A stretch of 64,000 bases of DNA from Mesostigma viride (taxonomy: Eukaryota > Streptophyta > Mesostigmatophyceae > Mesostigmatales > Mesostigmataceae), in the NCBI GenBank assembly GCA_009746045.1, contig RPFO01001075.1, positions 219,501 through 283,500 on the forward strand, given 5' to 3'. The first letter of the stretch is position 1. Each line of letters starts with the position of its first letter. Under the pieces are notes generated by a model that saw only the letters and a program-made list of their open reading frames with translations, made no database searches and was not told the origin of the DNA. The translations under genes and the position numbers were made by a program. Shown here one piece after another: positions 1 to 10,961 of this stretch.

Positions 1-1
1 G

Positions 2-3000
2 CATTCATCCCCCACATCGGCTGCGGTACCTCCATCGCCCATGATGTTGCAAACCATCATGGGATTTGTGGGCAAGCCGTGCCAGGTGCCAGCAGTAGTG
101 GAGGTGGTGTCCCCTCAGCTGGGCCAGACCATGCGCTATCGCGTGGACATAACACCCGCTCCCACAGCTGGCGAACCAGCCATGTCTTCCGCTAGCGCCA
201 CCGCTAGCGTGTCACTCCGCAGTGAGGATGGCACGCCCGGCAGGTGAGTGCGTTGGGGAGTGTGGCGGAGCCGCATGTTCTCACGGAGGTTACATATGCC
301 AGCATCCCGTTTCACACCTGCCCACAATAAAGGGGGGGGGTCTCTCTTGATGGGTGCAACTAGGGATGTGGCCTACATGATGGGCTCCCTTTGGTTGATA
401 GCAATCAGGGGGGGGGGGGGGGGGGAGATGCGTGGTTGCATTTGCTGCTACCATTAGCCCTGCATGGTTCCTATTTATATGGACGGCTGACTCGCTTGGA
501 TTGCTTCACCCTCTCTGTTGTCTTGACAGGTGCGATTCCGCTCCGCCCTCATCAGGGATTCCACGCATCGCCGCTCCTCCCTCCCCCTTGAATGACTTCT
601 GGATGTTCAGCGTCGGTGTCCCGGGAATATCTTGGATCTGGTGGCGATGTCGAACTGCCCCACGCAGTAGCTTGTCTTTGAACTTTGATTCACATCATCT
701 TGCCCTCCTTTGGCTCCTGTCGCTATTGACCAGGGCAAATGAAATCTGTCCATCCGATGTCCCCCCCTTTCCCCCCCTCATCATGCCCACCCACCCCTTC
801 CCTCATCATCCCCCCCCCCCCCCCCCCCAATCCCCAGCCCCTACATTGCCCACGCGGTCGCCTGCGCACTCAACGCGGCGCTACTGATGAAGAAGGGACA
901 GGTGGACGAGGGCATGCTGAGGGAGCTGCTGGCAGAAGCCACGTGCGACACTCACCCCAACGGCAGCGCGGGTGAGGCTGCGGGCGCTAGCATTAGCAGC
1001 AGAGCCGACCCCAGCGACATTATGCGTAAGGGAGCGAGATGTCCTTACCATGTTTGCGTACTGTAGAAACCACTGTACTTCCTTGACCCTGTTTGCGTAC
1101 TGTTTCAACCACGTACCCACAGAGTAGGACCCCATGGCTTGCATTATTTGCGCCGGGATGATGTTCTCGTCCCCGAGCACCGCGCAGGCGCATGAGCCCA
1201 AGCCGGGACGGCCCCACAGCACCTCCGGGTTGTGCCGCATGTCCTCTCATGGGATACAGGGCTTGTTTTCCTGCATGCCTTGTTTGTGGCACATGTCCTG
1301 TTTTGCCACACGTCTGTTTCGCCACATGTGGTCCTGTGGACGGGCACCCTGGCTGGGCCCCGCTCTCAACAGGCGCCCGTTTCGGCCTGTTCGTGCGCAG
1401 CCGCGCTTTGACAAACAAACTCTAGCGACACAACAGCCAAGTGCGCTAACCGCCGTGTGCGTGGCTCTCTCTCCTCTCCCTCCCCTGCGTGGTAGGTCTC
1501 CGGATGGTGGTTGCGGGGGACAACGACTTCTACTCCCAGAGAGCCGAGGTGAGGGCCGGGGGGGGAGTGTCGGCACCGTTTTGATGCAGCCTTGTCGCTT
1601 GGGGGCTTGCTGTTTTGATACTAGTGCAGTATAGCATTTGTTTTGCCTTTAGTTTTGCCCTTGTCGTTGCCTTTGGTAGCCACTGCCGGCGCGCTTGCGT
1701 GTCCGCTTGCACGGCAACCGCAGTCTCGCCACACAGCGCATGGCAAAAACCTCCGGCGTTCTAGAGCTACTTGTGCATGCACCCATGTGTTGCTAACCTC
1801 CGCATTCATCTGGTTGTCTTTGTGAATGACATGCTGACCGCAGTGACCTGCCAGCGCCCCCTCCATCGTGGCCCTCTCGGTGCTTGTCTCTCAAATCCCG
1901 GCCATCTTTGTCATTGCCCCTTGTGTCGGTCCCCCCCTTGCTCTCGATGTGTTTGGTACTAGTTCATGCCACAAGAGCCCAGCCATGCCCCCTTGTGTCG
2001 GTCCCCCCCTTGCTCTCGATGTGTTTGGTACTAGTTCATGTCACAAGAGCCCAGCCATGCCCCCTTGTGTCGATCCCCCCCTTGCTCTCGCAGCTCGTGT
2101 CGCGTGGCCTACCACTGTCATCCGCATCGCTGCGGTCGCTGCCGCGCTTTGCGTCCGCCACCCAGAACAAGGGCGAGGGAGACCAAGCTGCCGCCGCTGC
2201 CGGTCAGGGGGCTGGCACTAGTAGGCCCCTCCCTGCCGTCCCCGGTGTGGCCTCCCATGCCCCCGGCCCCACGCAAGCCACGCCCAGCCTGATGCCCGAG
2301 GTGGCCAAGACAGGCCTGGGCAGCAGTGCCGCGCTGGTGACGTCCGTGGTGGGTGCTGTGCTGGCATATCTGCGCGTGATTGGTGGGCGGGGGTTGGGTG
2401 CAGCAGACGGCATTACCGCGGGGGAAATGGGTCGCCACACAGGCGATACTCGCGCCGTCGCCCATGCGAGGGGTGCCATGGGAGGGGATGGCAGCGGCGA
2501 TGGGAGCAGCGCGGACGACGGCGAGGCGGCACCGCACGGGCCAGGGTGCGCCGCCCACCCGTTGGATGAAGAGGGGGGGGACCGTTTGCTGGTGCATCGC
2601 GTGGCTCAGCTGGCGCACTGCCTCGCGCAGGTGAGCACGCGGCAGGGTGGCCACCCAGCATGCCCCTGTGGCGCTGTTCTTTTCCTCCTCATTGCTTCCT
2701 GATGGGTGGGTGCGGGCGCGGGCAGGACATGCGCGTAGGGAAGCCAGCCGCTGCGTGTGTGCCGCGTTTGAGGATTGTCGATGTGAGGGGGAGGGTGGTG
2801 CATGCGAGGGGGGCCTCTGTCGAGGAATCTGGAGACAGCCACGCTTGACACTTCGATTCGTTGCCCTCTATTCTTGCGATGTGCCCAGCAGGGCCACCCT
2901 GCCCTACACCCTGGCGCGGGCGCTTGATAAGGGCTGAGAGAATGGCCGAGGAGCCGTGCATGCGGCACTCATACTCTTTGTGTTAATGTTGACTGACATC

Positions 3001-6000
3001 GCGCATTTCCTCTGCTGTCATGGCGTGGCCATCTTTGCGTGGGGGCCATCGTGGCGTGGGGACCATCGTGGCGTGGGGACCATCGTGGCGTGGGGGCCAT
3101 CGTGGCGTGGGGGCCATCCTGGTTGTCAGGGCAAAGTGGGCAGCGGCTTTGACGTCAGTGCGGCCGTGTTCGGCAGCCAGCGCTACGTGCGGTTCTCCCC
3201 AAGCCACCTGGGGGCCATCGCCACCAGCACGCGCCACCAGGTGCGTGCGGCCTAGTTGCACATGAAACGGCTTTTGCATGCCAAGTGGCAAGCCTGCTTT
3301 ATCCTCAGGGTAGCAGCCCCTTATCATAATGTCGCCGTTAGCAGGCGTGTCACGTGCCATGCCCTGCTCTCTACATCCTTCATACTGGCTGCGCTCATCG
3401 ACTACGCCTTCGCTTGATGCTCGCGCAAGATCGTGTCCACCCACGCCTAGCCGAGCAAGCTGGGGGCGCGGGTTCGTTAGCAGCTCCCGGCCATGCACAA
3501 CTCGCGCCGCCGCGTGCCCGAATAGATTCTACGCCACCCGGGTAACCCCCCAGGTCAATCTTCCCTGGCGGAAGGCCTGTCCTCGTTGAAGGCTGTGCCA
3601 GGGGTCATGCGCTCCGCTTCGCACGCTGCCCACAGCGATACTTGGGCGCTCGAGACGTTGCGCCTGCCATGGTGGTCACCAACGGTGACCATGACAAAGG
3701 CTGATGCTGCGGTGCGTTGTGCGATTGCATGCCCTTGTGTTGTGCTCTCTTCTGCAACACCGCGCTGCTTTCAAACGTCACCAGGTGGCAGACCTGTTGT
3801 CGCGGTTGGTCCCCGTGCCCGGCCAGCCACCCCCATCCCCATGGGACGAGCAGCGTCGCCGCTTTGCGCTGCCTCGAGGGCTGGTTCTGGTGAGTGCCGA
3901 ACACCCTGGGCTTTTCAAAGTGGAAGCTGAAAACTGCGTTGATACCTTCAGGGCATAGTCACATGTCAGCCACCCAATGGAGCCCGTGCAAAAACATGAA
4001 ACAAGTTGGTTCTACATCTCTCTTGTCTGATGTCATGTCACATCACGTTACATGGTGCACACTTGTGTCGTTGTGTCTGACCTAATTACTGGTGTGCGTG
4101 TTGCCTGGCGCTTTCCTCATGTTGGCGCAGATGGTAGGTGAGCCGGGCACCGGCGGCACATCCACACCATCCATGGTGGGGGGCATCCAGGCATGGAGGA
4201 GGAAGGAGCCCGCGGCAGGTATGGCTGCAGTGGCCTTGTCGTGGGCTGTATGGTGCTGCGGTGGATGCAAGTGTTTTGGTCAGGTGCATGTTGGCACCTG
4301 AACATCCCATTCTAGTGCTGGCGTAGGCAATATCCTCGCGACCGTGGGCAACTGCACTAGGTGCTCTTCTGTTTGCATCATGGGCACGCCTGCACTCACT
4401 AGGCCTGCCTCTGACCTGCCATACACGCTTGTGTACCCCTGCCACCTGCCACCTGGCAGCCTCTGAACTGTGGGCCTCCCTGGCCCAAGCAAACGCAGAC
4501 GTGGAGGCGGGCCTGCGGTCCCTGGACGAGACACGTGGCGCGCTGGGGGACGCCGCCTACGACGATGCCATGGAGGCTTGCGCAGGCGTGCCGTACAGCC
4601 AGGTGGGGCCCACCTCTTGTTACGTTTGTATTCCTTGTTCTGTTAGAGGAGCCGCGGGTCTGCCAGAGGATGCATGCATGCTTGGGGGGGTCCGCCCACC
4701 CATGAAATGGAGGTGTGGGTTTTGGAAACACCCGTTGCTTCCATCCCATGCCCAACAAAGCGACATAATTTTGTGTGCACGTGGCATGCCGTTGTACCCT
4801 TTTCCATAAATGCCACGTGCAGCCTCCACTTATCTATGCGGTCCTTTTTTCCTGGAATGCGCAGGTTCAGGCTGCGCACATGTCGCATAGGATTCCATGA
4901 GAAAAGGTTTTGCCATGCCACCAATGACAGTCCATACAACTCCCCTTGCATGACAATCCATAGACCGCCCTTGCAGCAACAGGGTTTTGGGAGGGGATAC
5001 GCATGTCCTTCGCGTACACTGCGCGGCGACCAACAAAGGCTCGGCACTGCTGGCTGCTTGTTGCTTGTGCTGTGGGCGGATGGGCGGGCCTTGTTTTGGC
5101 CTCTTTCTATGTGCCCCTCGCTGCCCTCTGGACGTGTTTTGGCTGCTCCCATGGGATGCGCGCCGCGTTGGCTGGTTCTTGATTCCTCCCCATTGTCCCC
5201 GCTTCCCCTTTGTGCCCAGAGCCCTGCGAAGCTTCCTATACGGTTTCGCTGCGCAGCATTCTCCACCCCAGTGGGCCCTGGGCCCTACACACCAATAGCC
5301 TCGAATCCGTTGCACACCAATGGCACTATTCATAATTCTTGCCGCCATGCGCATCTCTCCTTACCCTGTGCAGTGGCGCGATCTGAGCCACCCACCAGCA
5401 CCAGCCGTGTATGCGGCCGCCAGCAACAGCTTATCGACACCGAGGGCTGCGGCAGCAGGCGAGGGTGGCACTGCGGAAGGCAGCAACACGACGGAGCACA
5501 GCGATGCTGCCAATAGCGCAGGCGGCATGGCCAGCAGCGCCCATAGTAGCGGTCGCGCGGGTGCAAGTGCCGCGTGCCAGCTGGTGGCGGCGCGGCTGCG
5601 TGACGTCTGCGAGGCGTTTGCGCGCGTGCGGGCGCTGCTGCGGGAGATGGGGGAACGCGCGGGCGTGCCGGTGGGTGGGCGGCAGGGACGAGGGGGGAAG
5701 GGGGGGAAGGGGGGGAAGGGGGGGAAGGGGGGGAAGGGGGGGAAGGGGGGCAAGGGGGGGAAGGGGGGGAAGGGGGGAAGGGGGGGAAGGGGGGGAAGGG
5801 GGGAAGGGGAGGCTGGCATTACGGTGCAGGTTTCAAAACTACTTGAGCGAGAAATATTGAGGACGTTTGCCCTGCAAGTTACTCTCACTATGTCTGCAAC
5901 ACTTTGTCCTCCTGATTCTTCCCCCCCACACATATCCCAAGTACTCTCCCCCGCCACCCTCCTAACGTGGGTGCTATTGCAAATGCGGTGGTGTTGCGGT

Positions 6001-7442
6001 GGTGTTAATGGGCTCCGACCCCCCCAGGCTGTCCCTGCGCGACGCATCCCTTCCTTCCGGCACCCACTTCAGTTTGCGTGTAGGAACAGGCATGGACCAG
6101 CATGCAACGTTCTGCCCCTCTTCTGTCCCCTCGCCTCTCGTGGTCGCCCGGCTGCCCTGTCTTTGGTTCTACCACGAGCCACACCAGCGTGCATCCAAGA
6201 GCCGCTTGTCTCCCACAACCCAAGGGTCAGCCTGCCCTGACCAGAGCCCACCGCCCCACCCATGCCAGCCTTGGCCAAGTTGTGGTTGCGGCAGCAGTGA
6301 CCACCGCTCTTTTTTTCTTCTCCCGACCCTAGCTGTGCACACCGTGGGTTGGAAGATGTGGGTTACCTTTATATCTGCCAAGTGTCACATCCCCACTGCG
6401 CTGCCAGCTTGTGGGAGCCGCCTAGTGTCCTCTCGCTGCCACCCTGTGGCGGCACATTCAAGCGGATTCCTCTTATTCTTCTTGCCTCACGCCACCCCCC
6501 AATGCGGTATGCGTGCGTGCAGGTGGAGCCCCCCTCCCAGACACGGCTGTTGGACGCCACGTGCGCGCTCGCAGGGGTGCTGCTGGCTGGTGTGCCTGGA
6601 GGTGGGCAAAGGGGAGAGGGAGGGGAGGGGAGGGGAGGGGAGGGGAGGGGAGGGGAGGGGAGGGGAGGGGAGGGGAGGGGAGGGGAGGGGAGGGGAGGGG
6701 AGGGGAGGGGAGGGGAGGGGGGGAGGGGAGGGGAGGGGAGGGGAGGGGAGGGGAGGGGAGGGGAGGGGAGGGGAGGGGACGGGAGGGGAGGGTCGCAAAG
6801 GCCGCTTGGCACGAACCCTTCGCCTTGGCCGCTCACGAGACACCGTTAGCCATGCTCCCTTGTCTGATGGCTCCCTTGTCTGATGGCTCCCTTGATTGAT
6901 TGCTCCCTTGTCTGATGGCTCCCTTGATTGATTGCTCCCTTGTCTGATGGCTCCCTTGTCTGATGGCTCCCTTGATTGATTGCTCCCTTGTTTGATGGCT
7001 CCCATGTTTGATGGCTCCCTTGTCTGATGGCTCCCTTGTTTGGTTGTCCTCTTGTCCCCTTGTCCCCTTGTCCCCTCGTCCCCTCGTCCCCTCGTCCCCT
7101 CGTCCCCTCGTCCCCTCGTCCCCTCGTCCCCTCGTCCCCTCGTCCCCTCGTCCCCTCGTCCCCTCGTCCCCTCGTCCCCTCGTCCCCTCGTCCCCTCGTC
7201 CCCTCGTCCCCTCGTCCCCTCGTCCCCTTGTCCCCTCGTCCCCTCGTCTCCCCGTCATGCCTGCAGCGGGTGGCTTCGACGCTGTGTTTGCCATCGCCCT
7301 GGGAGCGCAGGCCAGGGAGCGTGTCGAGACTGAGTGGGCGCGCTGGCAGGTACTCGCCCTCTGTGCGCAAGAGGACGCGCGCGGGTTGCGTGTGGAGCCG
7401 GCGACCGCGGTGGAGGGGACCCCGCTGCTGGCACTCGCATGA
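2..7442 (+). CDS. PMK: Phosphomevalonate kinase, plant type (5' end outside window)
   Basis: GHMP-family kinase that phosphorylates 5-phosphomevalonate to 5-diphosphomevalonate in the mevalonate (isoprenoid) pathway. Proposed exons: ?-243, 838-971, 1496-1548, 2094-2630, 3130-3240, 3785-3889, 4131-4218, 4460-4602, 5374-5670, 6523-6601, 7267-7442 (stop). All introns are GT-AG and every phase matches across junctions. Diagnostic motifs in order: VVSPQLGQ, PYIAHAVACAL, GDNDFYSQRAE, the ATP-binding glycine loop PEVAKTGLGSSAAL (exon 4), HCLAQ|GKVGSGFDVSAAVFGSQRYV, GEPGTGGTSTPSMVG, REMGERAGVP|VEPPSQTRLLD and LLAGVPGAGGFDAVF. These follow the Arabidopsis enzyme along its length as I remember it. Exons 4 and 9 carry Gly/Ala/Ser-rich insertions absent from land plants. 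The open frame extends to base 2, but the true start of the first exon (possible acceptors near 92-104) and the N-terminal ~60 residues are not resolved. Confidence 0.93.
408..425. repeat. Poly-G run in kinase intron 1
   Basis: About 18 consecutive G in the first visible intron. A matching C run of about 18 lies at 811-828, shortly before the acceptor at 836-837. The two runs are complementary and about 380 bases apart in the same pre-mRNA, so their lengths may be unreliable in the assembly. Confidence 0.8.
1922..2093 (+). repeat. 72-bp minisatellite ending in a splice acceptor
   Basis: Units start at 1922, 1994 and 2066 (72-bp period) in kinase intron 3. The third unit is cut short where CTTGCTCTCGATG of the other units reads CTTGCTCTCGCAG; that CAG is the acceptor of exon 4, which starts at 2094. 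Confidence 0.85.
3036..3120 (+). repeat. 17-bp minisatellite in kinase intron 4
   Basis: About five copies of GCGTGGGGGCCATCGTG, alternating GGGG/GGGA before CC. It ends ten bases before the exon 5 acceptor. Confidence 0.8.
5690..5815 (+). repeat. Purine-only GGGGGGAAG array in kinase intron 9
   Basis: About fourteen G(5-7)AA units with no pyrimidine on the + strand except one C near 5752. It begins 20 bases after the donor at 5671. Such tracts can form G-quadruplex or triplex structures. Confidence 0.85.
6602..7266 (+). repeat. Kinase intron 10 made almost wholly of three satellites
   Basis: The 665-bp intron consists of a GGGGA array (about 6607-6790), a degenerate TGATGGCTCCCTTGTC array (about 6849-7045) and a CCCCTCGTC/CCCCTTGTC array (about 7055-7255). 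The donor is GTGGGC at 6602 and the acceptor is CTGCAG at 7266. The first array is purine-only and the last is its near-complementary pyrimidine type, so the pre-mRNA may fold on itself. Confidence 0.85.
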
Positions 7443-9475
7443 TTGGGAGGTGCCGTGACAGCGGGGGTCGTGGTGAACAAGGTGCAGTGATTCGGCCATT
7501 TTCGCGGACGTTTCACCAAGCATCCTGGCCAACAGCAACAAGCATGGTGGCCAAGCTTGCCGCCGGGGTCCACCAAGCAGTGAGCACTGCAAACATCCTT
7601 GCATGCGGTGCGAACATGCACCGTGGCAGCTTATGAGACGGTGCGTTGCTCTTGCCAGCGAAACCAGGTATCCGATGGCGAGGGGAACAGGATGAAGGCG
7701 GCCTGTGGAGCGCGGGTGTCTTTACGCGAATATGTGGGTGATGTGGCAGTTAAGGGTTGAGTAACCTGCCACCTTCTATGCGGCAAAGGGCCGCATTACG
7801 GAATTAGCAGAAAGAATGGCAGATCCAGCCATCACGGGATGCAGGATCCAGGGCCCAGCCGTGTTGTATCTCCATGCCTCGGGCCCATGGCCTGTACCAA
7901 TGCCAAATGCAACTTGCAAGCCAGTGGTCAGCACACAGCTGGTATTGAGCACTTCCGTTGGCCAAGCAGGGGGCTGCTGTGGCCGTGCTAGCAGACGCAC
8001 GCGAGAAGGTCGGTTCCCCCCTGTTTCGTGCCAAGGGTTCTGGATGCGGGTGGCTATGTGTACGTTCTTCTTCTTGTCACCGCGTGTGCGCCTTCAGGCA
8101 ACTGAAGCAATGCATGTGGCCATCTGATATAGACAGCGTTTTTTACACCAGCGAATGCCAGAGTGAGTGGAGGAATTTGTAGGCAGGCAGATGTGCACCC
8201 TGCATTTTTCCCATCAGTGCAGGGGTCACGGCGCTGTCCTCATTAGTTTTCTCGGCAGGAAAAAATAAGCATGCCTGTGCAAAAAATAGCCATGCCTGTG
8301 CAGATCAAGGTACAGGCGTGTTGCGAACTGGCTGTGCATGGTCGATTGCAAGCAAAACTACGCATCCAGGGTGTCATGTGTGCCACTTGCTCGTGTCTGT
8401 CAGTACATCTGCTATATACCTGTGTGGAGGCATGACCTGACGTTCAGGGATATGTAGGAGGGTAGAAATTGCTTGACTAGTGAAGGGATATATACTACTC
8501 AAGTAGTAGGGCACAAGTTACTTGATTAAGTAAATTGCCATGTGGTCCTGTTGGCGAGCCACATGCATGTGAGACCACGGAGCATGGCCTCCGTGGCTGC
8601 AAGGTTGGTATTGTAAGCTATATGTGGTAGGCCGGTATACGTGAGCTATATGGATGGCTAATTCAATCAGAGCGAGACTTTAGGACAGCTAGTTCGTGCA
8701 TGTGTATGAATGCACATGTGGCAGGTAACGGCAGGCTCGAGCTACCATGGTCCGGATTCTCCAGATTTCTTGCCTGCGCTTGTTGTCTCATTTACATGTG
8801 GCAGGGGCCACGCGGGCCGGCTGATGGACCACGTGCATGCAAGCACAATGAGGAATTCCGCTGTTAAGACATCCAACTGATATCGAGTGGGCACTACACT
8901 TTCATTTTCATACATGGTGTGGCATAGGCTTTGCTTTTGCTACTACATGCGACTGCGTGATTTTATAACACATATGCTGATGGACACCAGTTGCGTTTTT
9001 TGATGTGGTGTCCCGGTAAGTAAGCAAGTAAACTGCATTACGTGTGTGCCATGCGTGCCCTGGGCCATGCATGCATTTCACCCAACGAGTACAATGTGCC
9101 GTGCTACTGTAGTGACAAAAATTATTTAAACAATGACCGCTTGTACCATGCATGCCCGGTCCATGCCATGCAAACCTAGTGTGGTGTCACGAAGTTGTAT
9201 CTGCATGTGCACGTACACATGCATGCATGACATGTAGGCATGTAGGCAAAGTTAGGCATGCACAGGCCTGCCGGCTGCACATGACATACAATGCTAATTA
9301 GAGAGCTCTATAGGTAACCTATCGCCCGCATTCACCTGAGCACTCCATATAACCTCCTCTTGTTACCACTCAGGCGGCTGGGTCGGTCGATCTGGCGGGG
9401 CACCTTTGCCGCACATGCAGATTAGGCACTTAGTAGTAGACACATAAATGATATATATAGGTTGGCTGGCACCAT
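7443..9475. other. Gene-free intergenic stretch, no feature recognised
   Basis: It follows the kinase stop codon and must hold its 3' UTR. The rest is AT-richer, with short unconvincing ORFs and no recognised repeat family, RNA gene or conserved domain. Confidence 0.5.
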
Positions 9476-10018
9476 TAATTAATTAATTAATTAATAGACA
9501 CGTGACTGCGTCACGTGAGCATAAGTCCTCAGTGGGAGGGGAACATGGGATGGAATGGATGGTATAAGCTATCTAGGTCCTAGTTACAGGGGTGTGGGCA
9601 CCGCGGCCCGAATCGCTATGAATGCCATACTTGGTCACACGCGGAGCCCCCACAGGCTTGGGGGTGGTCTCCTTCATTACTACTTGCCATCTATCCTTGC
9701 GCACCATCTGCCTCCATATTACAGACAAACCAGGAGGCTGCCCGGGGGTGAGCCCGTACGTCACGTCTAGTGTAGCACATGTCCATGCCGAGTCTATCAC
9801 GAAATGTCCACGGGTGGCGGCCCTGCCGCGCGCGGCCGGGGGCACGCCAGGTTAGGACATATCGACCAGGCTGGGCGGGCTTGGTGCCAGCTAGTCTATC
9901 TGAGGTATCTATCTGGCACCATGTCCGCTCGATATCAATCAGGGCGGCTTTGACGTCCTTGCGCCTGGATCTTCTAACCCTGGCAGTTCACGTGCATGCC
10001 CAGGCCGCCATCCATTGA
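9476..10018 (-). mobile_element. LINE family D 3' fragment
   Basis: Read on the minus strand, the reading frame in 9573-9845 contains GLSVIWRQMVRKDRW, which resembles the family A C-terminal segment GLGLSVIWKKM. It is followed by a 3' UTR ending in the perfect hairpin CACGTGACTGCGTCACGTG (9499-9517) and an AATT tail (9476-9494). The same hairpin and tail recur at 58283-58342. Body and boundaries are degenerate. Confidence 0.6.
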
Positions 10019-10020
10019 TG

Positions 10021-10132
10021 ACTCATTAATCAATTTTGCGCGTGCTCCAACTGCTGGGAAGTCATGGAGCACCAGCTAGAGTGCTTTTGATCCCTGAGTG
10101 TGCACAGCGGGTGCAGGGGGGCGAGCCCCCCC
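10021..10132 (-). repeat. LINE-type 3' end remnant (family G-like)
   Basis: GTGCTCC...GGAGCAC followed by AGTGCTTTTGATCCCTGAGTGTGCAC matches the 85-bp insertion at 13634-13718 with several changes. The AT tail is decayed (ATTAATCAATT). Confidence 0.45.
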
Positions 10133-10143
10133 CCTTCCCTCAT

Positions 10144-10424
10144 TAATTAATTAATTAATTAATTAATTAATTAATTAATTAGACTCGTGCTCCCGTTGGG
10201 GAGTCACGGAGCATTAACCCCGATGGATGGATGGATGGATGGGTGCAAACATTCCTACCGGTCTAATCTATCTACATTGGCGACATACTACATCTATCTA
10301 ACAGCATGCTAACTATCTAGGCAGCCGCACGCTGCCCTAGGGGGAGCTATCTAGCGTGCCTCCCGCGGGATTGCACACGCGGGCGCTTCCCCACTGGGGG
10401 GGGCTCGTTGTCCTCTATGACCTG
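10144..10424 (-). mobile_element. Short LINE-A-derived element with 11-bp target duplication
   Basis: A 281-bp copy holding only the family A 3' end: AATT tail, hairpin CTCCCGTTGGGGAG (10190-10203), short GGAT microsatellite, UTR, and the last codons up to CCTCTATGACCTG. CCTTCCCTCAT flanks it at 10133-10143 and 10425-10435, which marks it as a real insertion. Its 5' end lies within one base of that of the independent copy at 46055-46318. Confidence 0.85.
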
Positions 10425-10435
10425 CCTTCCCTCAT

Positions 10436-10636
10436 GCCTCAGGCATGCCACATGCAGGGGGCATGCACGATCGGACGTACCCGTCGAAACGATCCGGCAT
10501 CCCCTGTGAGCGCAATATGATCGACCCGTGTGAGCATTGCATTACTATGTTGGCGTGAGCAAACAGGCAATGCTAGGCGAGGCACATAGCTAGGCATGGC
10601 GCGGCTATCTTTTGACTCCTGGATAGGCTATAGACA
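10436..10636. other. Intergenic, nothing recognised
   Basis: About 200 bases between two LINE 3' fragments with no ORF or repeat that I can assign. Confidence 0.4.
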
Positions 10637-10835
10637 TTAATTAATTAAATTAATTAAGAACATAACTCCGTTGCGAGTAAATGTAGCGCATATCCCTGAG
10701 AAGGGGGGGCATATGGCTTTTAATACATTCTGGGCTACTTCCTGCAAGGGTAGGGTGTAAACTACACCTGCTCTAGGTGCACCAAGTGCACCTGCACCAC
10801 CATGATGTAATTTGCTCAATTAGTTATGGGTTAAA
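10637..10835 (-). mobile_element. LINE family E 3' UTR fragment
   Basis: AATTAA tail followed by ACTCCGTTGCGAGT, then GCGCATATCCCTGAGAAGG and the CTACTTCCTGCAAGGG / GTGCACC segments. The same order recurs at 54381-54560, 60635-60690 and 61070-61180. No coding part remains here. Confidence 0.65.
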
Positions 10836-10961
10836 TAATTAATTAATTAGACTCGTGCTCCCGTTGCATGGGGAGTCACGGAGCATCAAACCCGATGGAT
10901 GGATGGATGGATGGATGGATGGATGGATGGATGGATGGATGGATGGATGGATGGATGGTGT
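10836..10961 (-). mobile_element. LINE family A 3' terminus with expanded GGAT
   Basis: AATT tail, then the family A hairpin with four extra bases in its loop (CTCCCGTTGCATGGGGAG), then about 14 GGAT units. The copy stops after the microsatellite, so only the extreme 3' end is present. Confidence 0.7.

Noticed and set aside
5361..6047. 228-codon minus-strand ORF opposite kinase exon 9
   Set aside because: Shadow of the exon and of the GGGGGGAAG repeat; the + strand exon has family motifs.
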